A stretch of DNA of 64,000 nucleotides from Cacajao melanocephalus (GCA_963573385.1 CAUYLG010039314.1:1-64000), one strand, 5' to 3'; positions 1 to 14,935 are shown, numbered from the stretch's first letter. Numbers and translations are program-made. The notes: generated by a model not told the origin, from the sequence alone.

Positions 1-48
1 TGTCCAATGTTGATAAAGATCTCAGGGATAACTAAGTAAAAATGCCAA

Positions 49-356
<308 letters not shown>

Positions 357-1680
357 GCCAAGACCTTTCTGCTGCTTATATAAAAAAAAACCAAACTTGG
401 GGCTGGTTTGCTAAGCATTTCTCTGTATGTGTGTGTATGCATGTACATGCATATGTGTGCCCTATTTTATTAGAAATTTAACATTTTGTTCTTTTAAAAT
501 ATAACTTTTTTCTACAATTATAATGATAGTGTATCATGATCATAAACACTTAAGGAAATATAGAACAACAAAAAGAGAAAGATTAAAGTCCCACCTTGAA
601 CAGAATTTCATTTGAGAGGTCTCTAAGTACAGATATTCACTGTTTTGATGAGAAACAGGAAGAAGAGATAGAGTCATTACACATCCCCATGTTTTTGTGT
701 CTTTTGATCTTTCTCACTTCCCTGTAATGCATTCAACTCTTCCCAAGTTTCAGCCAAGATTCAATAATTTTAAATCTGACCTCTAACTTTTAACTTGTGT
801 TTTAACATCTGAATCCCCATTTCTTTTCCACATATATAAGGGATGAGTTGAATTTTTTTAAATGTGCTTGTTGGATAAAGATGTCTTTAGATATTCATTA
901 CAGGACAAAGTGAGGGCCTTGGATTTCCTCCAGGGCATTGGGACAAAATGGCCAAGAAGCCAGTTTTCCGGATGAGGCTCTTCGGAAGGAAGCAAGCAGG
1001 CACACACAAAAGACTCAGTGAAGGAGGACTACACTGCAGAATAGAGGAATAGCATTTAATGAAACAAAATGCCATCAGAAAAGTGTTCATGATTTGGAGA
1101 CCAAACTTTTACGGTGCAGACAATCTGATAGAGCAGGTATAAATTCCTACTTCACCACTGACCAGACCTGTGTACCTGAGTAAGCTACCTAACAACTTGA
1201 TACTTTTATTCGTGCATAAGTGATGAGGGTTGTTAAGTATACCTTCTTTGCTGGATTATTTTTAGAACTACTACTCTATATTAAAAATCTAGGGAAATTC
1301 CTGGTGCTGAAGCACAGGAGATACTTGATAAGCACTGTTCCCGCATCTCTTCTCCCTTGCTGCTGTTTTATAATCTAGTGGGGTCTGGCGTTGAGAGAAA
1401 GTTACTTTTGAAGTCGTTTTTTCCTTAATTTTTTCTTATTCAATATGTGCCTGCCTCCCGTTTCCTACCCGAGAGTTTGTAACTCCAGGTTAGCAATACC
1501 GAAGGTGTTGCTATGGCTACCGCTATACCGTGACTTCAGGTGGTGAGAAAGCTGCAGGAGGCAGAGTCTGTGCTTTCATGTAGATGTCCTCAAGACTGCA
1601 GAGAGGGAAGGGTAAGCCTTGTGAAGGTGCTTGGCTATGAAATTCTGGATATGAGTGGGCAAGGATTGGAGTCACACCTG
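357..1680. other. no gene or clear repeat seen
   Basis: About 1.3 kb of AT-rich sequence. Open frames are short and without recognisable domains. No Alu, L1 or MIR signature was spotted. Confidence 0.5.
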
Positions 1681-1684
1681 CAAT

Positions 1685-1865
1685 GTGAGGTCTGGGCATG
1701 TCAGACACAGACAACATACTCCCTACAGCATCAGGCCCCTGCGAATGAGCAAGTGTCTCATTCCAGAGACTCAAACACAGATTCACATTTCCCTGTATTT
1801 TTGTCTCCTTTGTAAATCTCTTTTCTATTTCCACCTAGACATCCTTTTCTTCCTTCCTTTAAAAC
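1685..1865. repeat. unnamed old repeat, copy 1
   Basis: This stretch aligns by eye in direct orientation with 3766-3935. Shared blocks in the same order include 'atcaggc', 'ctcaagcacaaattca' (here 'ctcaaacacagattca'), 'gtatttttgtctc' and 'ctatttcca'. I estimate roughly 70% similarity with several gaps. I do not recognise the family. Confidence 0.5.
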
Positions 1866-2054
1866 ATATTTTCCTTGATTTTATTCTCAGGAAAAAAAAA
1901 GTGAACACCCTTTTTCCTTGAACTAAAGTTGGTTATTGAATTGATTCAGTTTATAGAAGGCAGCAACATCCAGGCACATTGCTTTTCTCCCACGTCATCA
2001 TGAGGTATTCATCCCTCCACTTTTTGTCCAGATCTCTTTGGCAATTTTTCTTTA

Positions 2055-2920
2055 TTTAGCTTTACTAAGTTATAATTGGCAAATAAAAAGTGTGCATATT
2101 TGAGGTGTACAAGATGATGTTTTTATATATATATATATGTATATACACACACATTGTGAAATGATTTCCACAATTGAGCTAATTAACATATCTATCACCT
2201 CACATAGTTACCATTTTTTGCATGTGTGATGAGAATACTCCAGAGCTACTCTCTTAGTAAATTTCAAGTATTCAAAACATTATTATTAACTGTAGTCACC
2301 ATGCTGTACATTAGGACTCCAGAATTTATCTTAGAACTGAAAGTTTGTACCCTTTGGCCAACATCATTCATCGATCCCTGATAACCACTGCTTTACTGTT
2401 TCTGTGATTTCTACTTTTTTACATTCCCCACATAGGTGACATCATACAGTATTTGTCTTTCTGTGTCTAACGTATTTCACTGAACCTAATGTGTCCAGTT
2501 CATCTATGTTGTCATAAATGGCAGGACTTCCTTCTTTTTGAAGGTTGAATAGTATTCTATTGTGAATATACACACAACAGCTTATTGATCCATTTTCTGT
2601 CAATGGACACTTAGGTTATTTTCAAATCTTGGCTATTGTAACTAATGCTGCAATGAACTTAGGAGTGCAGATTCTCCTCTAGGTGCTGACTTCATTTCCC
2701 TTGGATATATGCCTAGAAGTGGCATGGCTGGATCATATGGTAATTCTATTTTTAATTTTTTTAGGAAACTCCATACTGCTTTCCATAATGACCATATCAG
2801 TTTATGTTCCCACCAGCAACATATAAGCGTTCCTTTTCTCTGCATCTTTGGGAAAATGCAATTCAAAAGTACATTGAGATATTACTCGTACCTGTTAGTG
2901 TGGCCATTACCATTGTCATT
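2055..2920 (-). mobile_element. L1M 3' end, antisense, with short 5' inversion
   Basis: From 2055 to about 2848 the plus strand reads as the reverse complement of an L1M 3' UTR and ORF2 C-terminal region, for example the complement of the box before the conserved 'acccagcaat' site. From about 2850 to 2920 the sequence instead reads in sense L1 orientation ('atgcaattcaaaag...gagatattac...cctgttag'). This part lies just upstream in the L1 ORF2. The arrangement fits a 5' inversion made during insertion. The element is badly decayed. Confidence 0.8.
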
Positions 2921-3047
2921 CCAACCTGAGACCACATCAGTCTACAGTTGAACAGAATGAACTTATTAATCCAGTCAAAATCCTCAACATGAAAGGCAAA
3001 AATTATGCATGAATTACCTCTCCAAGCTCTGCACTTGTCATTTAACA

Positions 3048-3195
3048 TAACACTATATCATTTCATCTTCCTAGCTATCCTACGGAATAGTTGACATTTC
3101 CTCATTTTGCAGAGGTAAGTACTTTGCCTGACGTCACAGAGTATGTAAGTATCTGAGTCACTATATACTGATATAGTGCCTGATAGTATATAATT
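3048..3195 (+). mobile_element. MIR SINE fragment
   Basis: The core pattern of MIR can be followed: an 'attttgcagaggtaag' segment, then a diverged form of the acttgcc-caaggtcacacag box. It is old and heavily mutated. Confidence 0.55.
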
Positions 3196-3644
3196 GCAAA
3201 GCCAGCCCTCATTCCTTCTGTTTAGTTGCCTTATAGTGACATAGACATATTACATTCAGTACAAAACGTTGCATCTATGTAAAAGTATACACAGCATTAA
3301 AAGCTACCAGTTATAACTGGCCAGTAGTGTGTCTGAGAATTTTTTTTTAAGTCAGTACAGTATTCATCACTGTAACCTGTTTTCAGAATTGCTAGTCTTT
3401 GAAAAATATGTATCTAGGAAAGCAAAGTAAAGAACTGATGTTGCCTGTGGCATTTCAAGTCGAATGCATAGTATTATATTCCTCAGCTCCCAGAAAATGA
3501 ATTCCTGTCTTTTTCTCACTTCTTAGAAAGTTTGGTCACTATTCAGTATAACTGAGAAAATGTGCATGTTATCCTTTTCCAATCTAATGCTCTCCTTCTA
3601 CATTAAGAAATAAGGAGGCAAAGGCATGACAGAAAGAAAATGGC

Positions 3645-4015
3645 CTTTAGACCATGAATAATCAGGGTATGATCCTAGATACTTTCAGCAACCTCGTGCA
3701 ATTCTTTATCTTTATAAGAGGTGACCATGGCTCTCTTTTTGCAAGGGTAGACATCATGCCTGTGATGTGATGTCTGTGCATATCAGGACCACCCTACTTG
3801 ATATGTTCCCTTTTATATCAGGCTCATCCAAATAAACAATAATTACGTTCTGGTGTCTCAAGCACAAATTCATTTTTTCAAGTATTTTTGTCTCTATTTT
3901 CAGTCTAATCCCTATTTCCAATCGTATATCCCTATTACTATTATAAAGATTCAGTGACAATACATATTTAAAGTTCCTAGTAATTTATCTGGAACATAGT
4001 AGATGCTCAACAGAA
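3645..4015 (+). mobile_element. MIR-like relic interrupted by the unnamed repeat
   Basis: The right flank (about 3945-4010) resembles the MIR end, with 'ctggaacatagtagatgctcaa' close to the usual 'cacatagtaggtgctcaa' box. The left flank at 3650-3725 may be the MIR start. The unnamed repeat at 3766-3935 lies between them. The left half is weak. Confidence 0.35.
3766..3935. repeat. unnamed old repeat, copy 2
   Basis: Direct-orientation partner of 1685-1865, sharing the same ordered blocks. The copy lacks recognisable termini or an open frame, so its class is unknown. Confidence 0.5.
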
Positions 4016-5070
4016 TGAATTTCCTTGTCCTAGTTCTTTTCCATTTCAAAAGGGAGAACAATCTACTCTGGTTTTGGTACAGGCTACTCTTGTGTTTTTG
4101 ACAAATCCATTATTCACAAGACAATAGCTCTGTGAGAAGTTCAGGAAAATCAGCATTAACTCAACAAAAAGGCAATCTAATATCATTTCCCTGTGGGGTT
4201 TAATTATTTAATAAGCTTACAAACACCCATCATATATGAAAGGAAGCAAATAGAACAAATCAGGATCTTGTCACTTGAAAACCTCACATCCTAGCTGAGG
4301 AGAGAATGACCCAAGAAACAGTGGTGAACGTGGAATAAGGAGTGTTGTATCTGACTTGGGGACTGCAGATTAGAACCCCAGAGTCATAAAGAGTGTAGGA
4401 AGTCTCTCTAACCCCAGGCCAAGTGAAGAGGTGATGATGGCATTGAACTCTCCACAAGAGTTAAAGACCTGTAGTTCTTCTAGTTTTCAAGGTAAGCTGA
4501 AGCCTCTACCCCTAGATATAAAACCAAATCTTTACCAGATAAGCCTGGTAGCAGTCACCTTTCTCTCTAGCAGTTATAACCAAAGACAACCATTTCCAGG
4601 AGTTAGCTGATTAAAAATATTAGTTGCTAATGAACTGTATTTCAATATTAGATGTGAGCATTAGGATCTCTGTGTAATACATGAGAGCAGAGAGACTTCA
4701 TCTATACTCTTACGCTGCATTGACATGGTCCAGTTTAACATACAAATTAGGCAAATGTCTGAGACATTTGAGAAACCAAAGCAACTTAAACTTATGGGTC
4801 AAGTTTTATTGGGCTGGGCAGGCTGCCCCAATAGTCTACACCAACTATCAGAGGAAAGGATGTTTCACCTTCACTTCGAGGCTTCCTCTGATTCTTCAGA
4901 GAAGGAAGGCTCTCCACAGGGGGAGCTCTGTGCTACTAGAGAGACCCAGGCAATGTCTTCCTTAGGAATCTCTGCTGAAACTATAAGGTAACTTGGCTAG
5001 TTTGTGTTTCCTCTCTATCATGTAAGTTTAGAGAAGACAAACGTTGGAAATGAAAGAAAGGAGTAGACCT
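4016..5070. other. no gene or clear repeat seen
   Basis: About 1 kb without repeat signatures I recognise. Two overlapping frames (94 and 88 codons at 4681-4991) have no recognisable domain, and I found no promoter or splice context to support them. Confidence 0.5.
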
Positions 5071-5071
5071 T

Positions 5072-5248
5072 CATTCAGCCCACATCTGGGGTCAGACACT
5101 GTTCTGTGTGCTTATCTTCAACTGTGCTAGACATCATTAAGTCTATTGCGTAGTTGCAGAGATTAGGATCTTGGAGTTACAGTGACTTTCCCAAGGTTAC
5201 TGAGCTGGTAAAGGATGGAGATCAGATTCAGATTCATGACTCTGAAAA
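5072..5248 (+). mobile_element. MIR SINE
   Basis: Follows the MIR order: 'gacactgttctgtgtgctt', then 'cccaaggttactgagctggtaa', then a diverged 'gattcagattcatgac'. Confidence 0.65.
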
Positions 5249-6798
5249 AACTTACATGATTTTTTATATTACCACACTGTACCTCCTGAAAGGACAAGAT
5301 CAGCAGTTCCTCTCTTTGTTTCTCTTACCTTCCTTTTTTTATTTCCTTCTCTTTCTTGATTTTCTCTTCCTCCTTTGTGTTTCATTTCCTACCCTTACTC
5401 TTGATGATATTTGGGTGGCATAGAGGTCATGCTTGTTGACACTGGTTCATACTTCTCACTGTACATCATTTTTCAATAAAGTCAAATTCCCATCAAGGGG
5501 AAAAGCTTTCAATGAAAAGTTAGAAGCCAACATTTTATGTGCCGGACCATCAAATTACAAGCATCATTAACTTTCTTCTATTCTCTTTTTATCTTTTTAA
5601 CATATTTTTGGAGTTATTTATTGCTTAAGACATCAGTTTGTTGAATGACACTTCCAGTCATTGCCTCCAAAATATATAGGATTGTTATGGTACTATACGC
5701 TTTAGGCAGTATTAAATTGCCAAAGGAAGATTAACTCTTTTCCTACAGTTTAATTCTACAGAAAATTTCCATTATATTCATATGTGTTGTTTCTACTCAT
5801 GATTCATATGTGGTGGCTGGAAGCATGAGGTCTGTCTTTCATTTGCCCCTAGTGTTCAGGAGAGTATCTCAATGTGATGGCATGAAATGCAAGGTTAATA
5901 TTATTCAACAAGTCATATACACCATTTGCTGTCCACCACGAAGAAATACAATTAAGATTTTAAGCAAATAGACTGTCAGAAAGGAATGCATATTGCTCTT
6001 AAAGGCACAACTTCAGTCTCATTGAAGACTCCCAATGGCTGCAATCCCCATTAACATTGTTTATTTCAGAGACTGGCAGTTTTTTAAACAGTTGATGGAG
6101 CACAAATGTAGGTCAGTGTTGGGAAATTATGCTGAGAAATGCTCCATACCTCAGAACTGGGCCATGCCTTGAGGTCAGCACAAACATAGTAACACCACTG
6201 TCTCAATATTCACGCCTAGCTCGCTCTTAGCCAGACCCACCCAACTCATTTAAGCAGCCACATCCGACTTTATACATGCACTAAATACAGACAAAGTGAA
6301 ATCTACAAATTATTCTAACTCTGATATGCTCACCTTGTTAACAGATGATGACAAGGAGTCAGAGTGTAAGTTAAAATAGTCAAAAATAGGAGAATGTTTC
6401 AGTCATCCAGAAGAGTATAACAAACCACTCCCAAACTTAATTGCTTAAAGTAACTGCCATATTCACTTTGCTTACTAATCTGCAGTTTGGAAGAGCTGTA
6501 AAGAAGGGGCAGCCTATCTCTGGTTCACTTGGCATTTGCTCAGCCACTCAAAATAATGATGGCATCATATGAAAAATATCTGCAGAACCTGTAATGGAGA
6601 ATGATTTATTAAGTGTTATTTGGACATCCAACAACAGAAATGCCTTTGGACTCTTCCCTGAGATGGAATGTCTATAGCCTTAGAAAGAGCCTGCACTTAA
6701 TCCTTGAGAGGGTAGCGGTTCTTTTGACGTCTACTGGCCCCTTCGTCTGAAAGGCCAATTCTTTCTCTTATGTAAAGAATAATAAATCTAAAAAAACA
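5249..6798. other. mostly unassigned DNA
   Basis: No gene seen. A stretch near 6390-6560 ('acaaaccactcccaaacttaattgcttaaa' region) resembles a common old mammalian interspersed repeat that I cannot name with confidence. Confidence 0.4.
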
Positions 6799-6952
6799 CA
6801 TACAAACTATGGAGAACCACTAAATTATTTAATTTTGTGTTTAAAGCACCTTTTAAATAAAATGTACACAGTTTAAAATTATCTAGTTCTAATCAATTTT
6901 GTTGACAGAAACTCCACACAATAGGCACAATAACCTTTGGGAAAATAGTATA

Positions 6953-7003
<51 letters not shown>
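6799..7003. repeat. local direct duplication, copy A, ending in (GT)n
   Basis: About 160 bp here recur at 7552-7710 with roughly 92% identity by eye (about 11 substitutions and two small gaps). Both copies end in a GT microsatellite; the one in this copy runs about 6957-7003. Confidence 0.9.
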
Positions 7004-7006
<3 letters not shown>

Positions 7007-7085
7007 TATGTGAGAGAGAGAGTGTGTGTGTTTATATATATATACACATTTACATATTTATATACATATATATGTGTGAACTTCA
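7004..7085. repeat. GA, GT and TA low-complexity tail
   Basis: Short runs of GA, GT and TA dinucleotides follow the GT microsatellite. Frames across this region consist of Cys/Val or Thr/His strings and are not genes. Confidence 0.85.
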
Positions 7086-7136
7086 TATTCATAGTTATAT
7101 AGAAAAATTATTTTTGCATACCAGGATCATGAACAA

Positions 7137-7271
7137 TTTTTATACAATAAACTATTTTCTAAAATGTTTTTCTCTCTACATTTCTCTATTGTATAATAGA
7201 AATTTCTCTAGTGTATAATAGTTTTATACAATAAACTATTTTCTAAAATGCTTTTCTCTCTACATTTCTCT
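7137..7271. repeat. nested tandem duplication, 85-bp period
   Basis: A 50-bp block at 7137-7186 recurs at 7222-7271 with a single difference (49/50). Between them a shorter unit ('tttctctaktgtataatag') is itself repeated at about 7181-7199 and 7203-7221. The near identity suggests a recent event. Confidence 0.9.
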
Positions 7272-7551
7272 CTACATTTTGTGTGTGTGTATATGATATG
7301 TGTGTATATGTGTGTGCTGCGGGTGCATATAACACATATCAGCTAGGTTAATAAATCTTTGAAGTCTTTGCTTACATTCCCTGGAGTAGTGTTATTGTGC
7401 CTTAGGTTGGAGGATAATAGGGAAGTCATTTATTCCATAATGTGCACCATGATATCTCTTATTATGTCTTTAATTGAGAAGCCAAGCAGATCCAGAAAAG
7501 GTTTACTCCTGTTTTGATATCCAAGTTTCCTTTAGTGCATACCAGGATCTC

Positions 7552-7735
7552 CATACAAACTATGGAGAACCACTAAATTATATAAATTTGTGTTTAAAGC
7601 ACCTTTTTATCTTAATAAAATGTACACAGTTTAGAATTATCTAGTTCTAATCAATAGTGTTGACAGAAACCCCACAAAATAGGTGGAATAACCTCTGGGA
7701 AAATAGTACACGTGTGTGTGTGTGTGTGTGTGTGC
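7552..7735. repeat. local direct duplication, copy B, ending in (GT)n
   Basis: Partner of 6799-7003, about 750 bp downstream. Its left edge abuts 'gcataccaggatc' at 7537-7549, and those 13 bases also occur at 7116-7128. The region was therefore probably assembled in more than one step. Confidence 0.9.
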
Positions 7736-8955
7736 TCTTTCTTGAGCATAGAAACATTCTAAAACGCCCATGCTACCTTTCAGCAATAAAAAACATATCT
7801 GGGCTTTCTCGGATCCTAAATGCTTAGTAGTACAGACATTATTTCTTAGGAGGACTGTTTACTTCTCACACTTGTTTAGCTTTGTCCTTTGCTCTATGCC
7901 TCACTAGCTTTTCTGGGGATTTTGTTTCCTTTCTGGCCTGATTAGTTGTGAATGGAACATTGGGATTGTTTGTGCTTAGGATTTACTGATACCTATAGTA
8001 TAATCATTTTTTCTTTGATTCCACTTGGAGTAACTGTTAAACTCTGAGGGAAGTTTTACTCTCAGTACATCCACCTAAATCTTTTGACTAAGTCATAAAT
8101 ACCGTCCTTTCTCCTAAGAAACTAGACATTTAATTATCAAAAAATTATCAAATAAAAAAATAGAATCAGATGTCTTCTGTGTCCACTGTAACAGCCCATC
8201 TTGAGGTAGTGGAAACAATGGAAGGGCTCGAGATAATTTAAGGTATTGAAATATTAGAAACGAAGTTGGAAACGTGAGTTTTAGGGAACAAGTCTAAAAA
8301 AAGACATTGGCTAATATTTCCAAATAACATCTTGTCATGATTGGTTTGTAAATTATGTACATTTCTTGTTTATCTATGAATGATCTGCTCTACTAGGTTC
8401 TATATGCTTTACAAAATGAAATAAAAACTATGGTGATTCAAATAAGACCACGATGGACATCCTAGTTTCATCACCTGATGCTTAATTATCCTTATAAAAT
8501 TATGAACTACTTTATAAGTTTGAATTTCAGTTTTGTCATCTATAATATAAACAACTTCATAAAATCTAAAAATCTAATAAATAAAGTAAAACACAAAATA
8601 CACCACCTGACATTTAAAAATCTTGCTATTTATCATCTCTTTAATGGCATTCATTCCTCTGAATCATGTTTCTGACAAGCATCTTTGTGTTTCTGTAAGG
8701 AGTCAGCTAAAACATTTGTGTTACACACTGGTCAGAATTGGAACCCAGATTCATTTGTTTAGGCACATGGTTCTCCATGTCTACTCTTCCCAAGGATGTC
8801 ACAGAAAAGCTATGAGCCTATTACAGAAGAATGGGCAGAAGTTAAATATGCATTTGATCAGAATTAAGTTATCATGTGACAACAGTTATCATCTGAAATT
8901 GCTTCTAGAGGATCATCTGCAGTATATAGGATTATTTAATTGGCTTGTTCTGTAG
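7736..8955. other. no gene or clear repeat seen
   Basis: AT-rich. A weak MIR-like stretch near 8525-8560 is too short to claim. Two frames of 65 and 110 codons (8478-8955) show no domain. Confidence 0.45.
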
Positions 8956-9230
8956 TTGAAGTCCAGAAAGTTGGAGGCTAGAAAGTATGGACTAAAAGCA
9001 CACCCAAAAGTGAATCAAAAACATTTTGAGTATGGAAAACATTTAAAATCAGTCCATTCAAAAGGCACATTGAATTAAAAAGAGCAAAAATAAAAAAGAT
9101 GACTGATTTCTCAAAAGAAGTGATGGAAGGTGAAGATATTGGAAAGATATCTATAAAGAACTGAATAAATATAACCGTTAAACTAGAATTTGATTCACAG
9201 TAGACTCATTCTTTAAAAGAGAAGATGAGA

Positions 9231-9524
9231 GGCCGGGCACGGTGGCTCAAGCCTGTAATCCTCGCACTTTGGGAGGCCAAGGTGGTGGATCACTTGAGTT
9301 CAGAAGTTTGAGACCAGCCTGGCCAACATGATGAAATCCCATCTCTATGAAAAATCAAAAATTAGCTGGGCGTGGTGGCAGATGCCTGTAATCCCAGCTA
9401 CTCAGGAAGCTGAGGCAAGAGAATCACTTGAGCCCGAGAGGCGGAGGATGCAGTGAGCTAAGATCACATTATTGCATTCCAGCCTGGGCAACAAAAGCAA
9501 ATTTTATCTCAAAAAAGAAGAAGA
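9231..9524 (+). mobile_element. Alu SINE (AluS-like)
   Basis: Complete Alu starting 'ggccgggcacggtggctca'. The target-site duplication 'agaagatgaga' is seen at 9220-9230 and 9525-9535. Confidence 0.95.
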
Positions 9525-9550
9525 AGAAGATGAGATAGAAATATTTGCCA

Positions 9551-9571
9551 TACACACACACACACACACAG
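9551..9571. repeat. (CA)n microsatellite
   Basis: Short CA run just downstream of the Alu. Confidence 0.9.
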
Positions 9572-9831
9572 AGACACGCAAACACATGAAGAGGGAAAGA
9601 AAGAAAATTTCTAGAAAACCATCATTTAAAAAAGACACTAGAGTTATGGAAGAAGAAATATAATCCCAGAATAACATATATAAATACAGAAAGAAATGAA
9701 GAACAATTTAATGGGTTTGCATGTTAGTAACTCTCCATGAATACTAACATTTTAATATTATAAAACTATAATAATGGTATCTTAAAGATTTTTTTAAATA
9801 TATAAAACTAAAATATGCAAAAGAATATGGT

Positions 9832-10165
<334 letters not shown>

Positions 10166-11465
10166 TAGTTCTAATCTTTCCATTGTCTGGACAGTGGTAA
10201 AAGTAATCATATTAATTAGGCTTAAGTAAATTTTTTTAAAAAAGACATTGTGCTCTCTAAGCTAACCACAAACAAGGTAGTATAAGCATGTTTAACAAAA
10301 ATAATGTCTAACGGAAGAGAATATGTAATTTAAAAAACTAAAAAAATACTAGAAAGGAATGCTAACAAAAAGTACGTTAAGTTGTGACAAACTGAAAGAA
10401 CATATAATGACATATTTAAGCTCTATTATGAAATAATCTAAATTGAAGTGAACTAACCATTTTAATTAAAAGAAAACATATTAGACCATTAAAAACTATA
10501 TTATCTTAAAAGGGATAACTCTTAAATGTCGAAACAAAAAGTACTGAGAGTAATTGAGTAGAAAAGGTATACAATGCACGAACTAACCAGAAAACATCAG
10601 GCATAACTACACTGTTATTTAAAAGTAGATATTAATATAGGAAGCATTACAAGAGTTAAAGAGGAAAGTTTCAAAATGACTAAAGGATGAAATCCACAAA
10701 GACAACTTCCCAGTTTTCAATGTGTGTGCCTAATAATACATCCTCAGATTATACAAAGCAAAAACTATAATGGAGCAATAAACAAATATCCAATTATTGT
10801 GGAAGACAATAACACACCTCCCTTAGAAACTGATATAGCAAGAAGACAAATATCAAAAAGAATCCAGTTGGACCCTTTCAAACTTGACTTAATTGATATG
10901 TGTACAATATTGCATAAAAGCAGTACCAGAATAAGCATCTTTTTCATTTATAAGTATTCACAGATATTTATTAATATTATATCATAAAGAAACTCAAAAG
11001 AGTTAAAATCATTTATGTATTTCCTGAAAGCAGGGGAATTTAGCTAGAGAGTGATAACAAATAGACAACTGAAATTTTCATACATCTTAAAGTTAACCAC
11101 AAAGAACAAAATTGGACAAAATGTTCTACTGAGTACCAAGATTTTTATAACGCTAAAGCTAGTGTTGTATATGTACCAAGCAGAAAAAATTGAAACAGAA
11201 TGGAAAGCTCAGAAATAGAGCCACATGTAGATGATTACTTGCTTTATGACAAAGGAGACTTCAGAGCAATGGAGAAAGGATTTTTTAAATCAACATGAGG
11301 CATTTAGATAGTCATGTAAAAATTAATCTTTATTCTTAATTCACATAATATGCAAAAATTGAGTACAGGTGGGTTATAGATCAAATGTAAAAGGCAAACA
11401 GTAAAGCTTTTACACAATAACAAAGGAAAATATTTCCATATACTTATGGTATGAAAGATGTCTTT

Positions 11466-11635
11466 ACAAAAATTAGCCAGTGGTGGCACATTACTGTTAT
11501 CCCAGCTACTTGGGAGGCTGAGGCACCAGATTCACTTGAACCTGAGAGGTGGAGGTTGCAATGAACCAAGGGTCATGCCACTGCACTCCAGCCTGGGCAA
11601 CAGAGCAAGACTCTGTCTCAAAAAAAAAAAAAAGT
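11466..11635 (+). mobile_element. Alu, right half only
   Basis: Begins in the A-rich middle ('aaaaattagccagtggtgg') and ends in a 13-base A run. The left monomer is absent. Confidence 0.93.
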
Positions 11636-12545
11636 CTTAAAAAGAACACAAAAAGTTAAAAAATAAAAATAGGTGATTAATAATTGGAACTATATTAAAT
11701 TAAGCACTTATGTTCATCAAGACACCATTAAGCCAAGTTACAGTATGAGAGATACTTGCTGTATACATAGCTAACAAAATATTTTGTCAGAAGAGCTCCC
11801 ACAAACAGTAAGAACCCAATAGAAAATGATAAAATGCCTGAACTGGCATATCACAATTGAGATATCCAAAAGTCCAATAAACATCTGAAAAGGTGCTTAT
11901 CTCATCAATTATGAGACATGCAAATAAAAACCAATATGAAATATAATTGTCAGATTAAAAAAAAACTAACAATAATATTTGTTGGGGAGGTGTGGAACAA
12001 TGGAAAGTTTCATAGTTTTCTGTTAGAATTATATGTTATGTCCGTGCAACCTCTTAGGTACATTGGCAATATCTTGAAGTTCATTTCATATATGTATATT
12101 CCTGACACAGGAAGTCTACTCATCAGTATATTCCCAATATAAATCTACGTACATTTTAGCAGCATTATTTGTAATGATCTTACAATGGTAACAGTACAAA
12201 TGTCCATCCATGTTTGAATGAATAAATATATTGTTTCATATTCATACTTTGTGATCCTATACAGAATTGCAAATCAATTAAATTTACATAACAAACATAC
12301 AAACAACACAAATTAGCCCTGGATAATTCTTAGTAAAAGAAACCAGACCTAAGAAAGTACATACTGTACAAATTTCAGTAACAGACAGAACTACCTAATG
12401 GTGTTAGAATAGTAATGACCTTTGGATGGGAAGCTACTGAGAGAGGAATCAGTGATTTTATTTATGAAAATTAATTTAGCTAGACATTTATGTTTTGTGT
12501 TTTTTTCTATATGTATAATTTAAAAGTTTATAGGAGAAAAACACT

Positions 12546-13689
12546 TAGGCCAAAATGTAAGTGATTTGATAAAATTTTGTCAGTAACTTTCATGTATTTC
12601 TAAGTTCTTTCTTCAAGTGATGTTCTGATAAATGATGGGAGATTTGGGGCTTGGAAACCACCTTAAACCCATCCTTCTCCCCACTCTTTCCTTTTCTCTC
12701 GGTTTTGCCTGTTGAGTGCCAAGTTCCACATGCAAAACTACAATGTCCTACTCTCCGTGACTACTCTCCACCAGGCAGCTCTTGGCCTCTTTCTGTAGGG
12801 AACATTTGATAAGATTACAGAGTGGAACCATGGGAGTAAAGGAACTCTAGACATCACCCTCCTCCTTCTGCACTGCTAGCTTGGGCAGTTAGACTTGAGG
12901 AGGGCTTCACTGGCCCAGCGATGCCTTTTACTTAGGATATCTATTTGCTCTTTGATAATTAAAGGAAGCCTAAGATGAGCCCTGAGGAAAGAGAGCAAGG
13001 CTAGCTGCAGAGTAATTCTGCCTCTGGGAATCACGCAGATGATGAGATTGCTTGCATTGTGTCCATCTCCGTTTCCTAGGGCAGGAAAGTAGAGAGGCGT
13101 AGCCTTACATAACCAAAGCCCTTGATTCCTAAAGGCTTACGTGTGACCACTTGGAAAGCAGAAAATCCAGGTGAGGAGAGATTTCCACAGGAAGACTCCA
13201 AGAACTATAGAAAAAATACCTATAGAGATGTTGACCTGACCAGCTTGTAATTTCCTGTGTAAAATCCCTGATGCCTTCAGGGATCCGAGTCACTCCTCTG
13301 GGTGGCCTAGAGACCTAAATATCAAAAACTAGAGACTCACTTTGAGACTCATTTTTCTCATGCTAGAATAAAATGAACCACAGGTCAACCTAAAGTGTTG
13401 CAAGTACTAATAAATACTCTTCTTGACCTCATCCATCTTGACTCATACATTGCTCGATTTAACCAAAATATTGTATGAAAAATGCCCCTCCTTGAATGTG
13501 TTGGCTCTGTAGTGGAGTTATCATGGATAGCTATTATAGCATCTTCTCAGTGCAGAGTGTTACCACTTTAAATGTATTCTCTTTTCCTCCAACTCTAGTT
13601 CACAATAGTGAATCTGACAGGCATTTTGTGTAATGTGACTGTGCCCCAATCCTGCCCTAGTCTGCTGTTAATTGGGCCTATGAACTTAA
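12546..13689. other. no gene or clear repeat seen
   Basis: About 1.1 kb of moderately GC-richer sequence with only short open frames. No repeat family recognised. Confidence 0.5.
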
Positions 13690-13703
13690 AAAAGAGACAT
13701 GTA

Positions 13704-14935
<1,232 letters not shown>

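Noticed and set aside
6958..7218. Frames of repeated Cys-Val or Thr-His
   Set aside because: Translations of the GT microsatellite.
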